A DNA stretch of 64,000 nucleotides, taken from contig JBFHIZ010000007.1 in NCBI GenBank assembly GCA_041596215.1, positions 1-64,000 on the forward strand, read 5' to 3'. Of the stretch, positions 9,155 to 16,914 are shown piece by piece (within the stretch, counting starts at the first letter, position 1; each line of letters starts with the position of its first letter). The position numbers and the translations under genes were made by a program. The notes under the pieces are model-generated. The model saw only the letters and a program-made list of their open reading frames with translations, made no database searches and had not been told where the DNA came from. This DNA comes from JBFHIZ01 sp041596215. Lineage in GTDB: Bacteria; Bacillota; Clostridia; Lachnospirales; Lachnospiraceae.

Positions 9155-11074
9155 ATGAATATCAAAAAAAATTGGTTTTATCAATTTTGCATCGCATTAG
9201 CGATGATTATAATATTGTATTCTATAATAACAGGGTTTTCTACGATAGGAGTAGATAAAGAATACGCTTATGTAGATAAAGGGTTTCTAATATTAGAAAT
9301 GTTTGGGTTATGGATGGTTATTCATATATTTGCATCGATAACGGCAAGATGGAAAATATTAAGTAAAATTAAGGCACATAAAAAATGGCTTAATATAGGA
9401 GAGGCTATTTTTGTAATTGGGATTACGGTAGCAGCTGTTATTGTTAGAATTGTAGCAATTCAAACGTTCCCAATGGAACCAGCATCCGATTATAAGACGT
9501 ATTATGAGATTGCTCTTTTATTGAAAGATGGAACGATTCAAACACTTGGCAAAGGATACAGTGATTACATTGCAATGTTTCCCCATGTTATGGGATATTG
9601 TTATATTTTAAAAATAGCATTTACATGGTTTGGAACCAATGTACTTGTGGGACAGTACTTAAATGTATTTTTTTCGGTTAGTACGATGTTCTTTCTTTAC
9701 CGAATTGCTAGAAAATTGGGTGGAAGAATAGCGGGAATCGTAGCACTTTTATGTTCTGCGTTTTGGATTTCGCAAGTGTTGTATATTACCATGCTCTCAG
9801 CTGAGTATGTATTTACTTTTTTCTTATATGCATCGGTATGGTTATTTGTCTCTTTATTAAACGATTATGATGAAAATACAGAAAAATCAGTACAAGCAAT
9901 CTTACTTTATATATTGCTTGGGGTTTTAATTGCAATTACTTCAGCAATTAGACCGATGGGAATGATTTTACTTATTGCAATTATTTTATGTTTACTACCA
10001 CAAAAAATGAAATTACAAAATATTCCTAGAAATGATATTCCATTAGCAAAACGTATGATAGAAAAGGGATGGATGCGATGTATTTTAATTGTGATTCCTT
10101 ATTTACTTGTTTCTGGAATTATTACAACAAATATAGAACTTGAAATTGATAAAACGTTACCTTCATCAACAGCATCGTTTGGATATAATTTGTTGGTAGG
10201 ATTAAATATGGAGTCCGTAGGGGGATGGAATGAAGAAGATTCCAATCTTCTATATGAAAGCCTTGAGGAAACAGGATCTGCAACAGAAGCACATATGGTA
10301 TGTAGAGATTTAGCTTTTGAACGATTGACGAATAATCCAGAGGAAACGTTCAATTTATTTGTAAATAAATTTGAACTTCTTTGGGGAAATGATGATTATG
10401 GAGCAACATGGAATCTTGTGTTTTTAGAGGAACAGGGAAAACTTACGGAAGAAAAAAGTGATTTTCTATATAAAGCAAGAGAATATAATAACACAATTTA
10501 TATTCTGGTCATGTTTTTTTCGATGATTGCACTTTCTTATTTATTAAAAAAAGAGGGCTCGGGATCTTACGTCTTATTGTTGGTATTTCTTGGAACCGTA
10601 GCGATCCATTTGTTTGTAGAAAGTCAAAATAGATATCATTATTTTATATTGCAGGTATTTATGCTTTTTGCAGCATTGGCAACTGCATATATCTTTGCCG
10701 ACGAAAAAGAAAAAAGAAAAATAAAACTTCAGGAAAAAGTTGAAGATAAATTAATAAAAGATCAAGAGCAAAGCGTTTTAGAAACATATCAAGCAATTGA
10801 AGATAAAACAATTGAATTAAAAAAGAAAGCAATGGTTAATACTTTTGATATGGAATCCGCGATAAAAAATGGACATGTTATAATGACCGTTACGCCTTCT
10901 TATGGGGAAAAAATAAAAGAAACGCTTCCAGAAAAAGCAGAAGAAAAAGAAGAAGGTAAATCGATAAAGGAAGTAACAGAAGGAAGTCATAGGAAAGAAA
11001 TAAAAAGAAATAAAACACATACATCCAAAAAAAGATGTAGAAAAACAAAACGAGTAAATTGCAAGAAGAAATGA
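9155..11074 (+). CDS. GT-C membrane glycosyltransferase with long charged cytosolic tail
   Basis: The 639-residue protein has about eleven hydrophobic segments up to residue 510. An acidic PASDYKTYY motif lies in the first large outer loop, matching the GT39/ArnT-type arrangement in which Asp accepts the lipid-phosphate sugar. The last 130 residues are hydrophilic and dominated by Lys and Glu, ending in a strongly basic stretch; this is not part of the usual catalytic fold and may bind nucleic acid, phospholipid or a partner. I infer transfer of a decorating sugar onto the polymer. An AGGAGG site sits just before the ATG. Donor and acceptor are unknown. Confidence 0.65.
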   Translation: MNIKKNWFYQFCIALAMIIILYSIITGFSTIGVDKEYAYVDKGFLILEMFGLWMVIHIFASITARWKILSKIKAHKKWLNIGEAIFVIGITVAAVIVRIVAIQTFPMEPASDYKTYYEIALLLKDGTIQTLGKGYSDYIAMFPHVMGYCYILKIAFTWFGTNVLVGQYLNVFFSVSTMFFLYRIARKLGGRIAGIVALLCSAFWISQVLYITMLSAEYVFTFFLYASVWLFVSLLNDYDENTEKSVQAILLYILLGVLIAITSAIRPMGMILLIAIILCLLPQKMKLQNIPRNDIPLAKRMIEKGWMRCILIVIPYLLVSGIITTNIELEIDKTLPSSTASFGYNLLVGLNMESVGGWNEEDSNLLYESLEETGSATEAHMVCRDLAFERLTNNPEETFNLFVNKFELLWGNDDYGATWNLVFLEEQGKLTEEKSDFLYKAREYNNTIYILVMFFSMIALSYLLKKEGSGSYVLLLVFLGTVAIHLFVESQNRYHYFILQVFMLFAALATAYIFADEKEKRKIKLQEKVEDKLIKDQEQSVLETYQAIEDKTIELKKKAMVNTFDMESAIKNGHVIMTVTPSYGEKIKETLPEKAEEKEEGKSIKEVTEGSHRKEIKRNKTHTSKKRCRKTKRVNCKKK

Positions 11075-11102
11075 AGTCCAACCAATAGGGGAAATACAAA
11101 GG

Positions 11103-12767
11103 ATGATGGAAGAAAAAAAGCGACAAAGTGAATCACAAAGCGATAAAAAAGAAGCATTAAAAAAATTGGAAAAACGATTGTTTAAAATTGCAATAGGATT
11201 AGGAATTGTTGCAACGGTAAGTGCGATTTTTTTGATTCGATTTTCGTTAGATGAAGAGACACAAACGAAGGAAAAAGAAAACTTATATGAAGATGCGACA
11301 CAAGATATAAGCCTTGATGATGGAACATATTTGTTTCCAGATAATTGTAATTTGAACCAACCTATTCCTAATTTTGAATTTACGACAGAGAATGGAGAAG
11401 TGCTTTCCATTAAAGATTATAAGGGGGAGATTACAATCGTTACCTTTTGGGCGAGCTGGTGCCCTGATTGTGTAAAAGAGTTAGCGCTTGTAAATGATTT
11501 TTTGGAGATTTTAAATCAATATGATAAGGTGAACTATCTTCTTATCAATAAATTAGATAATGAGAAAGAAACGAAGGAACAGGCGAAGCAGTATCTAGAC
11601 GAGCAAGGGATTGAAGTTGAAACCTATTATGACGAGGAATTGGTTGCATATAATACATTGGGGATGCATAATATTCCTACTACGTATTTTATTGATGAAG
11701 AGGGAATATTAAGAGCATTATGCTATCAAGAAATTACAGAGGTAAGTGTTTTTGAAGCTTATGTGTGGAATATCATAAAAGGAAGTGGGACTATAACAGG
11801 GGAATTTGTGGAAACAAAAATGATGGATTCAGAAGGAGGGATTCATAGTGTATATGATACGAAGGAAGATAAGACATATGAAAGTTCGATATTAAGTGAA
11901 TCTCAAGGAATTATGCTAGAATATGCGGTGTTGAAAGATAAGCAACAGCTCTTTGATCAGGTATATAATTACATTTCATCAAAAATGTGGAAGAATAAGT
12001 TGACTTCTTGGATGGTTGAAAAGGATACGGCAAGTGATGTGAATGCATTAATTGATGATTTTCGAATATATACTTCATTAGTAGAAGCAAATAATAATTG
12101 GGGCGGATATGATGAGAAAATTGAAGGATATGAGAACGCATTAAAAAACTATGCAATTCAAGAGAATCATTATGTGGATTTTTATGATAGCAAGCATAAA
12201 GAATATGCACAACGCTTAACACTTTGCTTTGCAGATTTTCAGGCAATGTCGATTTTAGCAGAAAAAGATTCGGATTTTCAAAAGGCCTATGAGGAAGCGA
12301 TTCGTGTGGTAACGGAAGGCATGATAAGTGAGGAATTTCCACTTTATTATAGTTGGTACAATTACAATTCAGAAACATATGAAAAAGATGAAATGAATTC
12401 TGCAGAAGCAATGATAACCTTGTATCATTTGGCAGAAATGGATATGCTTCCACAAGAATCGATTGCATGGCTTAAATATACCGTTGAAAATGGAGGGATT
12501 AAAGCTAGGTATACAGTGGATGGCGATGTAGTGGAAGGCTATAATTATGAATCAACCGCAATTTATGCACTGGTTGCCATGATTGCTATTGAAGTGGATG
12601 ATTATGATTTATGCAGTGAATCATTAAAGAAAATGGAAAGAATGCATATCATTAATTCGGATTATGCATATAACGGGTCTTTTGGATTAGCAGATGGTTC
12701 TGGTATAAATTCGTTTGATCAAGTCATGGCAATGTTAGCGTATGAATACACCTATTTTTTGAATTAA
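11103..12767 (+). CDS. membrane-anchored thioredoxin (TlpA-like) - GH8-like glycosidase fusion
   Basis: Three parts are visible in 554 residues. A basic N-terminus leads to one membrane helix (26-47). Residues about 80-225 form a TlpA/AhpC-TSA domain with the redox motif WCPDC (Cys120, Cys123) and the cis-proline loop NIPTTYF near 190. Residues 245-554 look like an alpha/alpha toroid of glycoside hydrolase family 8: SESQG (265-269) matches the SEGQ signature holding the catalytic acid (Glu266 here), and TASDVN with the following DDFRIY (309-323) matches the segment with the catalytic base. BcsZ, YdaJ and Listeria PssZ are GH8-type enzymes trimming polymers of similar loci; the thioredoxin fusion is unusual. 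Last gene of the operon, with a terminator behind it. Confidence 0.72.
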   Translation: MMEEKKRQSESQSDKKEALKKLEKRLFKIAIGLGIVATVSAIFLIRFSLDEETQTKEKENLYEDATQDISLDDGTYLFPDNCNLNQPIPNFEFTTENGEVLSIKDYKGEITIVTFWASWCPDCVKELALVNDFLEILNQYDKVNYLLINKLDNEKETKEQAKQYLDEQGIEVETYYDEELVAYNTLGMHNIPTTYFIDEEGILRALCYQEITEVSVFEAYVWNIIKGSGTITGEFVETKMMDSEGGIHSVYDTKEDKTYESSILSESQGIMLEYAVLKDKQQLFDQVYNYISSKMWKNKLTSWMVEKDTASDVNALIDDFRIYTSLVEANNNWGGYDEKIEGYENALKNYAIQENHYVDFYDSKHKEYAQRLTLCFADFQAMSILAEKDSDFQKAYEEAIRVVTEGMISEEFPLYYSWYNYNSETYEKDEMNSAEAMITLYHLAEMDMLPQESIAWLKYTVENGGIKARYTVDGDVVEGYNYESTAIYALVAMIAIEVDDYDLCSESLKKMERMHIINSDYAYNGSFGLADGSGINSFDQVMAMLAYEYTYFLN

Positions 12768-12797
12768 GTATAAAATAGGAATTAGGAAATGCTGATT

Positions 12798-12840
12798 AAA
12801 AAAGTACATTTTGCAAAGTTTTGCGAGTGTTCTTTTTTTG
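12798..12840 (+). terminator. probable terminator of the polysaccharide operon
   Basis: A run of A, then GTACATTT, pairs imperfectly (one mismatch, two G-T wobbles) with AGTGTTC and the following seven T. Its place 30 bases after the last gene supports termination. The rest of 12768-12976 shows only a possible sigma-A type promoter that I could not fix. Confidence 0.5.
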
Positions 12841-12976
12841 TAAAACCAAAAAGGAGAAATGTATAAATTGAGATAAAGTTTTGTAAACTATGTTATGTAG
12901 TGACAAAAAGTGTTAGAATAATAAATGTAAATAAAGTGAATAGTAGAATTAGTTTTAAAGGAGAGAAGAGGGGTTT

Positions 12977-14179
12977 ATGAACATAGGATTATTTACGGAT
13001 ACCTATTATCCGGAATTAAATGGAGTAGCAAATTCCACTTATCAATTAAAAAAAGCATTAGAGAAAATAGGACATCGTGTATATGTTTTTACGGTTAGTA
13101 ATCCAGAAGTAGTAGAAATGGAGTATGGAGTGATACGATTTGCAAGTCTTCCATGTGCGTTAATTAAAGAAAGGCGCGTGGGATTTTCTTTATCCAGGTT
13201 GTTTGTAAAAAAAATTCAATTATTAAATCTTGATATTATTCATACGCAGACAGAATTTGGAATGGGGCATTTGGGAAGAAAAATAGCAAATCAGTTAAAA
13301 ATTCCTGTCGTACATACGTATCATACGATTTACGAGGATTATACACATTATTTGAAGGTTCCTGGAAATGATAAATTAAAAGGCGTAGCAAGACAATTTA
13401 GCAGAAGGTGTTGTGAACATGCGGATTATATTATTGTACCTACAGACAAAATAAAAAAAATATTAGAGAATTATGGGGTAAAGAAAAAAATAATTGCACA
13501 ACCTACAGGTGTTGATTTTGAAAAATTTCGAAATTGTTCAAAAGAAAAAATGGAGGAAATTCGAAAAAAATATACATTGAAAAAAAGTGATCATATTTTG
13601 GTTTCTATCGGCCGCTTGTCAAAAGAAAAAAATATAAGTGAACTGATTACATTCATAGACAAAATACGAAAAAAGGACTCCAAAATAAAACTTCTTATTG
13701 TTGGGGAAGGACCAGAAAAAAACCATTTAGAAAAAAAAGTACAAGAATTGGGATTAACGAAACATGTAATTTTTACTGGTGCAGTTTCCTGGCAGATAAT
13801 AGAGAATTATTTTGCACTAGGAAATGCTTTTGTTTGTGCATCTCAAAGTGAAACACAGGGGCTTACTTATATAGAGGCTTTAGCAACAGGGACGCCAATT
13901 CTTGTACATAATGATCCTTGTTTAAAAGGGGTATTGCAAGAGGGAATAAATGGATATGGATATAATACATATGAAGAATTTTTATCTGGATACAAAAATA
14001 TGGTGTGGAATGAGGAGTTTCTTTCCAAAAATAGAAGAAAACAAATAGCAGATTCGATTATGAATCTTTCGGTAGAGGGATTTGCCAAAAATATAAGCAC
14101 TATTTATCGAATGGCAGTTCAAAATAGTTCAAATAGAAAGGATTATAATGTGGGCGAACGATTTTATCATATGAAATAA
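12977..14179 (+). CDS. family 4 glycosyltransferase, diacylglycerol glucosyltransferase-like
   Basis: A GT-B fold enzyme of 400 residues. The N-terminus NIGLFTDTYYPELNGV is typical of GT4 enzymes that glycosylate diacylglycerol (glycolipid and lipoteichoic-acid anchor synthesis) and of related mannosyltransferases. The donor-site motif ETQGLTYIEALATG (E-x7-E) is intact in the C-terminal half. A soluble, membrane-associated protein with a basic middle region. It has its own strong ribosome site (AAAGGAGAG) and lies behind a terminator, so it is probably transcribed apart from the polysaccharide operon. Whether it contributes to the polymer or to membrane glycolipids is open. Confidence 0.8.
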   Translation: MNIGLFTDTYYPELNGVANSTYQLKKALEKIGHRVYVFTVSNPEVVEMEYGVIRFASLPCALIKERRVGFSLSRLFVKKIQLLNLDIIHTQTEFGMGHLGRKIANQLKIPVVHTYHTIYEDYTHYLKVPGNDKLKGVARQFSRRCCEHADYIIVPTDKIKKILENYGVKKKIIAQPTGVDFEKFRNCSKEKMEEIRKKYTLKKSDHILVSIGRLSKEKNISELITFIDKIRKKDSKIKLLIVGEGPEKNHLEKKVQELGLTKHVIFTGAVSWQIIENYFALGNAFVCASQSETQGLTYIEALATGTPILVHNDPCLKGVLQEGINGYGYNTYEEFLSGYKNMVWNEEFLSKNRRKQIADSIMNLSVEGFAKNISTIYRMAVQNSSNRKDYNVGERFYHMK

Positions 14180-14259
14180 TTATGAAATGGGTTTTTAAAT
14201 GAAAATAAAGGGAAGGCAGTATTTAAGAATAAATTGTGACATAAAAATAAAATTGCTAT

Positions 14260-14286
14260 TAAGTTATTTGGATATTATCCGATAAA
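14260..14286 (+). promoter_or_regulatory. sigma-D (FliA-type) promoter of the flgM operon
   Basis: TAAG, exactly 15 bases, then CCGATAAA. The same pattern precedes fliC, flaG and the second FliD gene in this window. Sigma-D promoters of Firmicutes have TAAA, 15 bases, GCCGATAT. The late flagellar genes start 84 bases downstream. Confidence 0.82.
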
Positions 14287-14369
14287 TATATTGTAGAAAA
14301 GAAAATAATCATAGGACTGCACCAAAAGAAGGTGGCATTCTTTTAACTTCCAAGGAAGGGAGAATTATT

Positions 14370-14651
14370 ATGCGTATAGAAGCTTACACACAAGTACAGC
14401 AACTGTATAACACGAGCAAAGCAAAAAAGAACAACCAGGTTGGAACTGCCAAATTTTCGGATCAATTTGAAATGTCAAAAATTGGCAAGGATATGCAAAT
14501 TGCAAAAAATGCAGTTTCGGATACACCAGATGTTCGAAAAGAATTGGTTGCTCCAATTAAAGAGCAAATTCAAAACGGAACCTATGATGTTTCAGGTGAT
14601 AGCTTTGCAGAAAAAGTGATTCAAAAATATGAGGAATCACAAATATTCTAA
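14370..14651 (+). CDS. flgM: anti-sigma-D factor FlgM
   Basis: FlgM holds sigma-D inactive until the hook is finished and FlgM is exported. The 93-residue, soluble, charged product shows the FlgM pattern: a disordered N-terminal half and a C-terminal helix pair, VRKELVAPIKEQIQNGTYDVSGDSFAEK, shortened here to its landmarks VRKE (residues 55-58) and GTYDVSG (70-76), typical of the sigma-binding region. It heads the late flagellar operon under a sigma-D promoter, which gives autoregulation. The leader contains a hairpin (AAAAGAA/TTCTTTT, 14324-14344) and an AAGGAAG sequence at the ribosome site that could also bind CsrA. Confidence 0.93.
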   Translation: MRIEAYTQVQQLYNTSKAKKNNQVGTAKFSDQFEMSKIGKDMQIAKNAVSDTPDVRKELVAPIKEQIQNGTYDVSGDSFAEKVIQKYEESQIF

Positions 14652-14684
14652 ATGAAGAAGGAATATGAGAAGAGGGTATAAACG

Positions 14685-15209
14685 ATGGCAAGTTTAATGG
14701 AAAATTTAATTCAGGTATTAGAAAAAGAATGCCAGATATATGAAGGACTTTTGAAATTGTCCAAAGAAAAAACCCCTGTAATCATAAGAGGAGATTTAGA
14801 ACAATTAGAAAAAATCACGGATGAAGAACAAAGAATCGTAACAGAAGCGAACCAAATGGATACCCAAAGAGTTCAAATTTTAAAAGATATTGCGATTGTA
14901 ATCAACAAGGATGTTGAGACTTTGAAACTAAAAAATTTAATTCAAGTACTTGATAAGCGCCCAGAAGAGCAACGGAAATTGGCTATTTGTCATGATAAAA
15001 TCACACAAATAGTTGGCGATTTAACAATTGTAAATGAACAGAACCATGCATTGATTTCAAATGCATTAGAAATGGTTACGTTTGATATCAATTTAATACA
15101 AGCCTTGAATAGTGCGCCAGAGACAGCAAATTATACAAAAAAAGCGGGTAGAATGGATGGAAATACAATTCAAAATTATCATGCAGGTGGATTTGACGCA
15201 AAACAGTAA
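14685..15209 (+). CDS. flgN: flagellar export chaperone FlgN
   Basis: FlgN binds the hook-associated proteins FlgK and FlgL in the cytosol and delivers them to the export gate. The 174-residue product is almost wholly helical with heptad patterns (residues 1-130) and the FlgN-type start LMENLIQVLEKECQIYEGLL. A flexible, polar C-terminal tail follows, as in the family. Placement between flgM and flgK is the conserved order. Similarity at sequence level is modest, as usual for FlgN, so context carries much of the weight. Confidence 0.88.
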   Translation: MASLMENLIQVLEKECQIYEGLLKLSKEKTPVIIRGDLEQLEKITDEEQRIVTEANQMDTQRVQILKDIAIVINKDVETLKLKNLIQVLDKRPEEQRKLAICHDKITQIVGDLTIVNEQNHALISNALEMVTFDINLIQALNSAPETANYTKKAGRMDGNTIQNYHAGGFDAKQ

Positions 15210-15230
15210 GTCTAAGCTGAGGTGGAAACA

Positions 15231-16898
15231 ATGTCTTTAATGGGAAGTCTATATGTAGGAACGAGTGGCCTTCAAACAAATCAAAATTCTTTGAATACAA
15301 CTGCACATAATATCTCGAATGTTGATACGGATGGCTATACACGTCAACAGGTATTACAGAGCAGTAGAATATATACAACCATATCTAATAGCGCGCAAGG
15401 TGTTGCTCAAATGCAAGTAGGAATGGGCGTTAATTACTCCGCAACCAGACAAGTTAGAGATATATTTTTAGATGCTACCTATAGGCAAGAAGCCGGTAGG
15501 TCTTCTTTTTATGAAGTTTCTTCTGGAACCATAGAAGAAGTTGAAAATTTGTTAGGAGAATTAGATGGAACGGCTTTTCAAGAATCGCTAGATGATTTGT
15601 GGACGGCAATTCAAGAACTTGATAAGACTCCGGAAAGTGCAGTTACACAGGGATTATTTATACAGCGTTCTGCTGAATTTTTAACCAGATCACAAGCGGT
15701 ATATGAAGGATTGAGTGATTATCAAGATAATTTAAATTTGCAATTAGAAGATAAAGTAGCAGAGATGAATGCTTACGCTTACGAACTTCGGGATTTAAAT
15801 GAAAGAATTCGGAAAATCGAAACGGCGGGAGTAGAAAATGCAAATGATTTGCGTGATGAAAGAAATTATATACTTGATGAAATGAGTAAAATGGGAAATA
15901 TCAGTTATAGTGAGGATTTATATGGATCGGTTATTGTTTCACTGGAAGGAACACCTTATGTTGCAGCGGATCAAGTGTACGAAATTGGATTATATATAGA
16001 TGAAATCACGGGATTTTCCACACCGTTTTGGCCACAAAATGCGACATTTACTTTGAATGATGATGGAATTAAAATATATGATATTACAGATGCAGAGGTA
16101 TTTAGTTTTTCACAGCCAATTTCTTCTGATTTAGATACGGATATAGGAATGATCAAAGCTATTCTTTTGGCACGCGGAGATCATCGTGCAACCTATGCAG
16201 ATTTGCAAAATGAAGAATATTATAATGATAACGTTGCACAATCTGTATTAATGAATATTCAAGCGGAATTTGATCAACTGGTACATAACGTAACGACAAA
16301 AATAAATGAAGTGATTGCAGATGCAAGTAATCCAGATACCAATTATCTTTGCGAGGAAGATGGTAGTCCAATTCAAATATTTAAGAAAATCACGAATGAG
16401 GGATATACTTATAATACAGTTACTTCAAGTTGGGATTATGTACCGGAAGATACTAGTAATATTTATAATACAGAAACATTATATACAACTATGAATTTAA
16501 AGATTAATGCAGGACTTCAAAATAATCCGGCATCGTTAGGATTTATTTTACAAGATGGAAGTATGGATCAGGAAACAACGAATAAATTAAAAGCGATTTT
16601 CGAAGATGAAGATTATACGCTGAATCCAAATGTGGTAACAAAGAATAATTTTATGGATTATTATTCTTCGCTTGTAGCACAAGTGGGAAATTCGGGTTCT
16701 ATTTATAATAGCATTTTACAGAATCAGGAAGCTACCGTGCTTGCTACGGACGCTGCAAGACAAGAATTGTTAGCGGTATCAACGGATGAAGAATTATCAA
16801 ATATGATTCGCTTTCAAAATGCATACAATGCATCGAGCCGTTATATCAATGCGGTGAGCGAGATGCTAGAACATATATTAACAACATTAGGAAGCTAG
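15231..16898 (+). CDS. flgK: flagellar hook-associated protein 1, first copy
   Basis: FlgK forms the hook-filament junction. The N-terminus has the flagellar rod/hook signature LNTTAHNISNVDTDGYTRQ and the C-terminus the matching helix with RFQNAYNASSRYINAVSEML, which together form the D0 coiled coil. The 555-residue length is normal. The open frame begins with GTG at 15222, but ATG at 15231 is preceded by GAGGTGG with a five-base spacer and gives the typical start MSLMGSLYVG. It is followed after 16 bases by a second FlgK-type gene, so this organism seems to have two junction proteins with different middle domains. Confidence 0.88.
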   Translation: MSLMGSLYVGTSGLQTNQNSLNTTAHNISNVDTDGYTRQQVLQSSRIYTTISNSAQGVAQMQVGMGVNYSATRQVRDIFLDATYRQEAGRSSFYEVSSGTIEEVENLLGELDGTAFQESLDDLWTAIQELDKTPESAVTQGLFIQRSAEFLTRSQAVYEGLSDYQDNLNLQLEDKVAEMNAYAYELRDLNERIRKIETAGVENANDLRDERNYILDEMSKMGNISYSEDLYGSVIVSLEGTPYVAADQVYEIGLYIDEITGFSTPFWPQNATFTLNDDGIKIYDITDAEVFSFSQPISSDLDTDIGMIKAILLARGDHRATYADLQNEEYYNDNVAQSVLMNIQAEFDQLVHNVTTKINEVIADASNPDTNYLCEEDGSPIQIFKKITNEGYTYNTVTSSWDYVPEDTSNIYNTETLYTTMNLKINAGLQNNPASLGFILQDGSMDQETTNKLKAIFEDEDYTLNPNVVTKNNFMDYYSSLVAQVGNSGSIYNSILQNQEATVLATDAARQELLAVSTDEELSNMIRFQNAYNASSRYINAVSEMLEHILTTLGS

Positions 16899-16914
16899 GA
16901 AGGCGGGTGATAAG

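Noticed and set aside
10817..11410. Minus-strand open frame of 197 codons with Phe/Ser-rich product
   Set aside because: It is the antisense image of the Lys/Glu-rich tail of the GT-C protein and of the next gene start.
11911..12468. Minus-strand open frame of 185 codons inside the GH8-like domain
   Set aside because: Product is a His/Leu/Ser-rich shadow without domain features; the plus frame carries conserved motifs.
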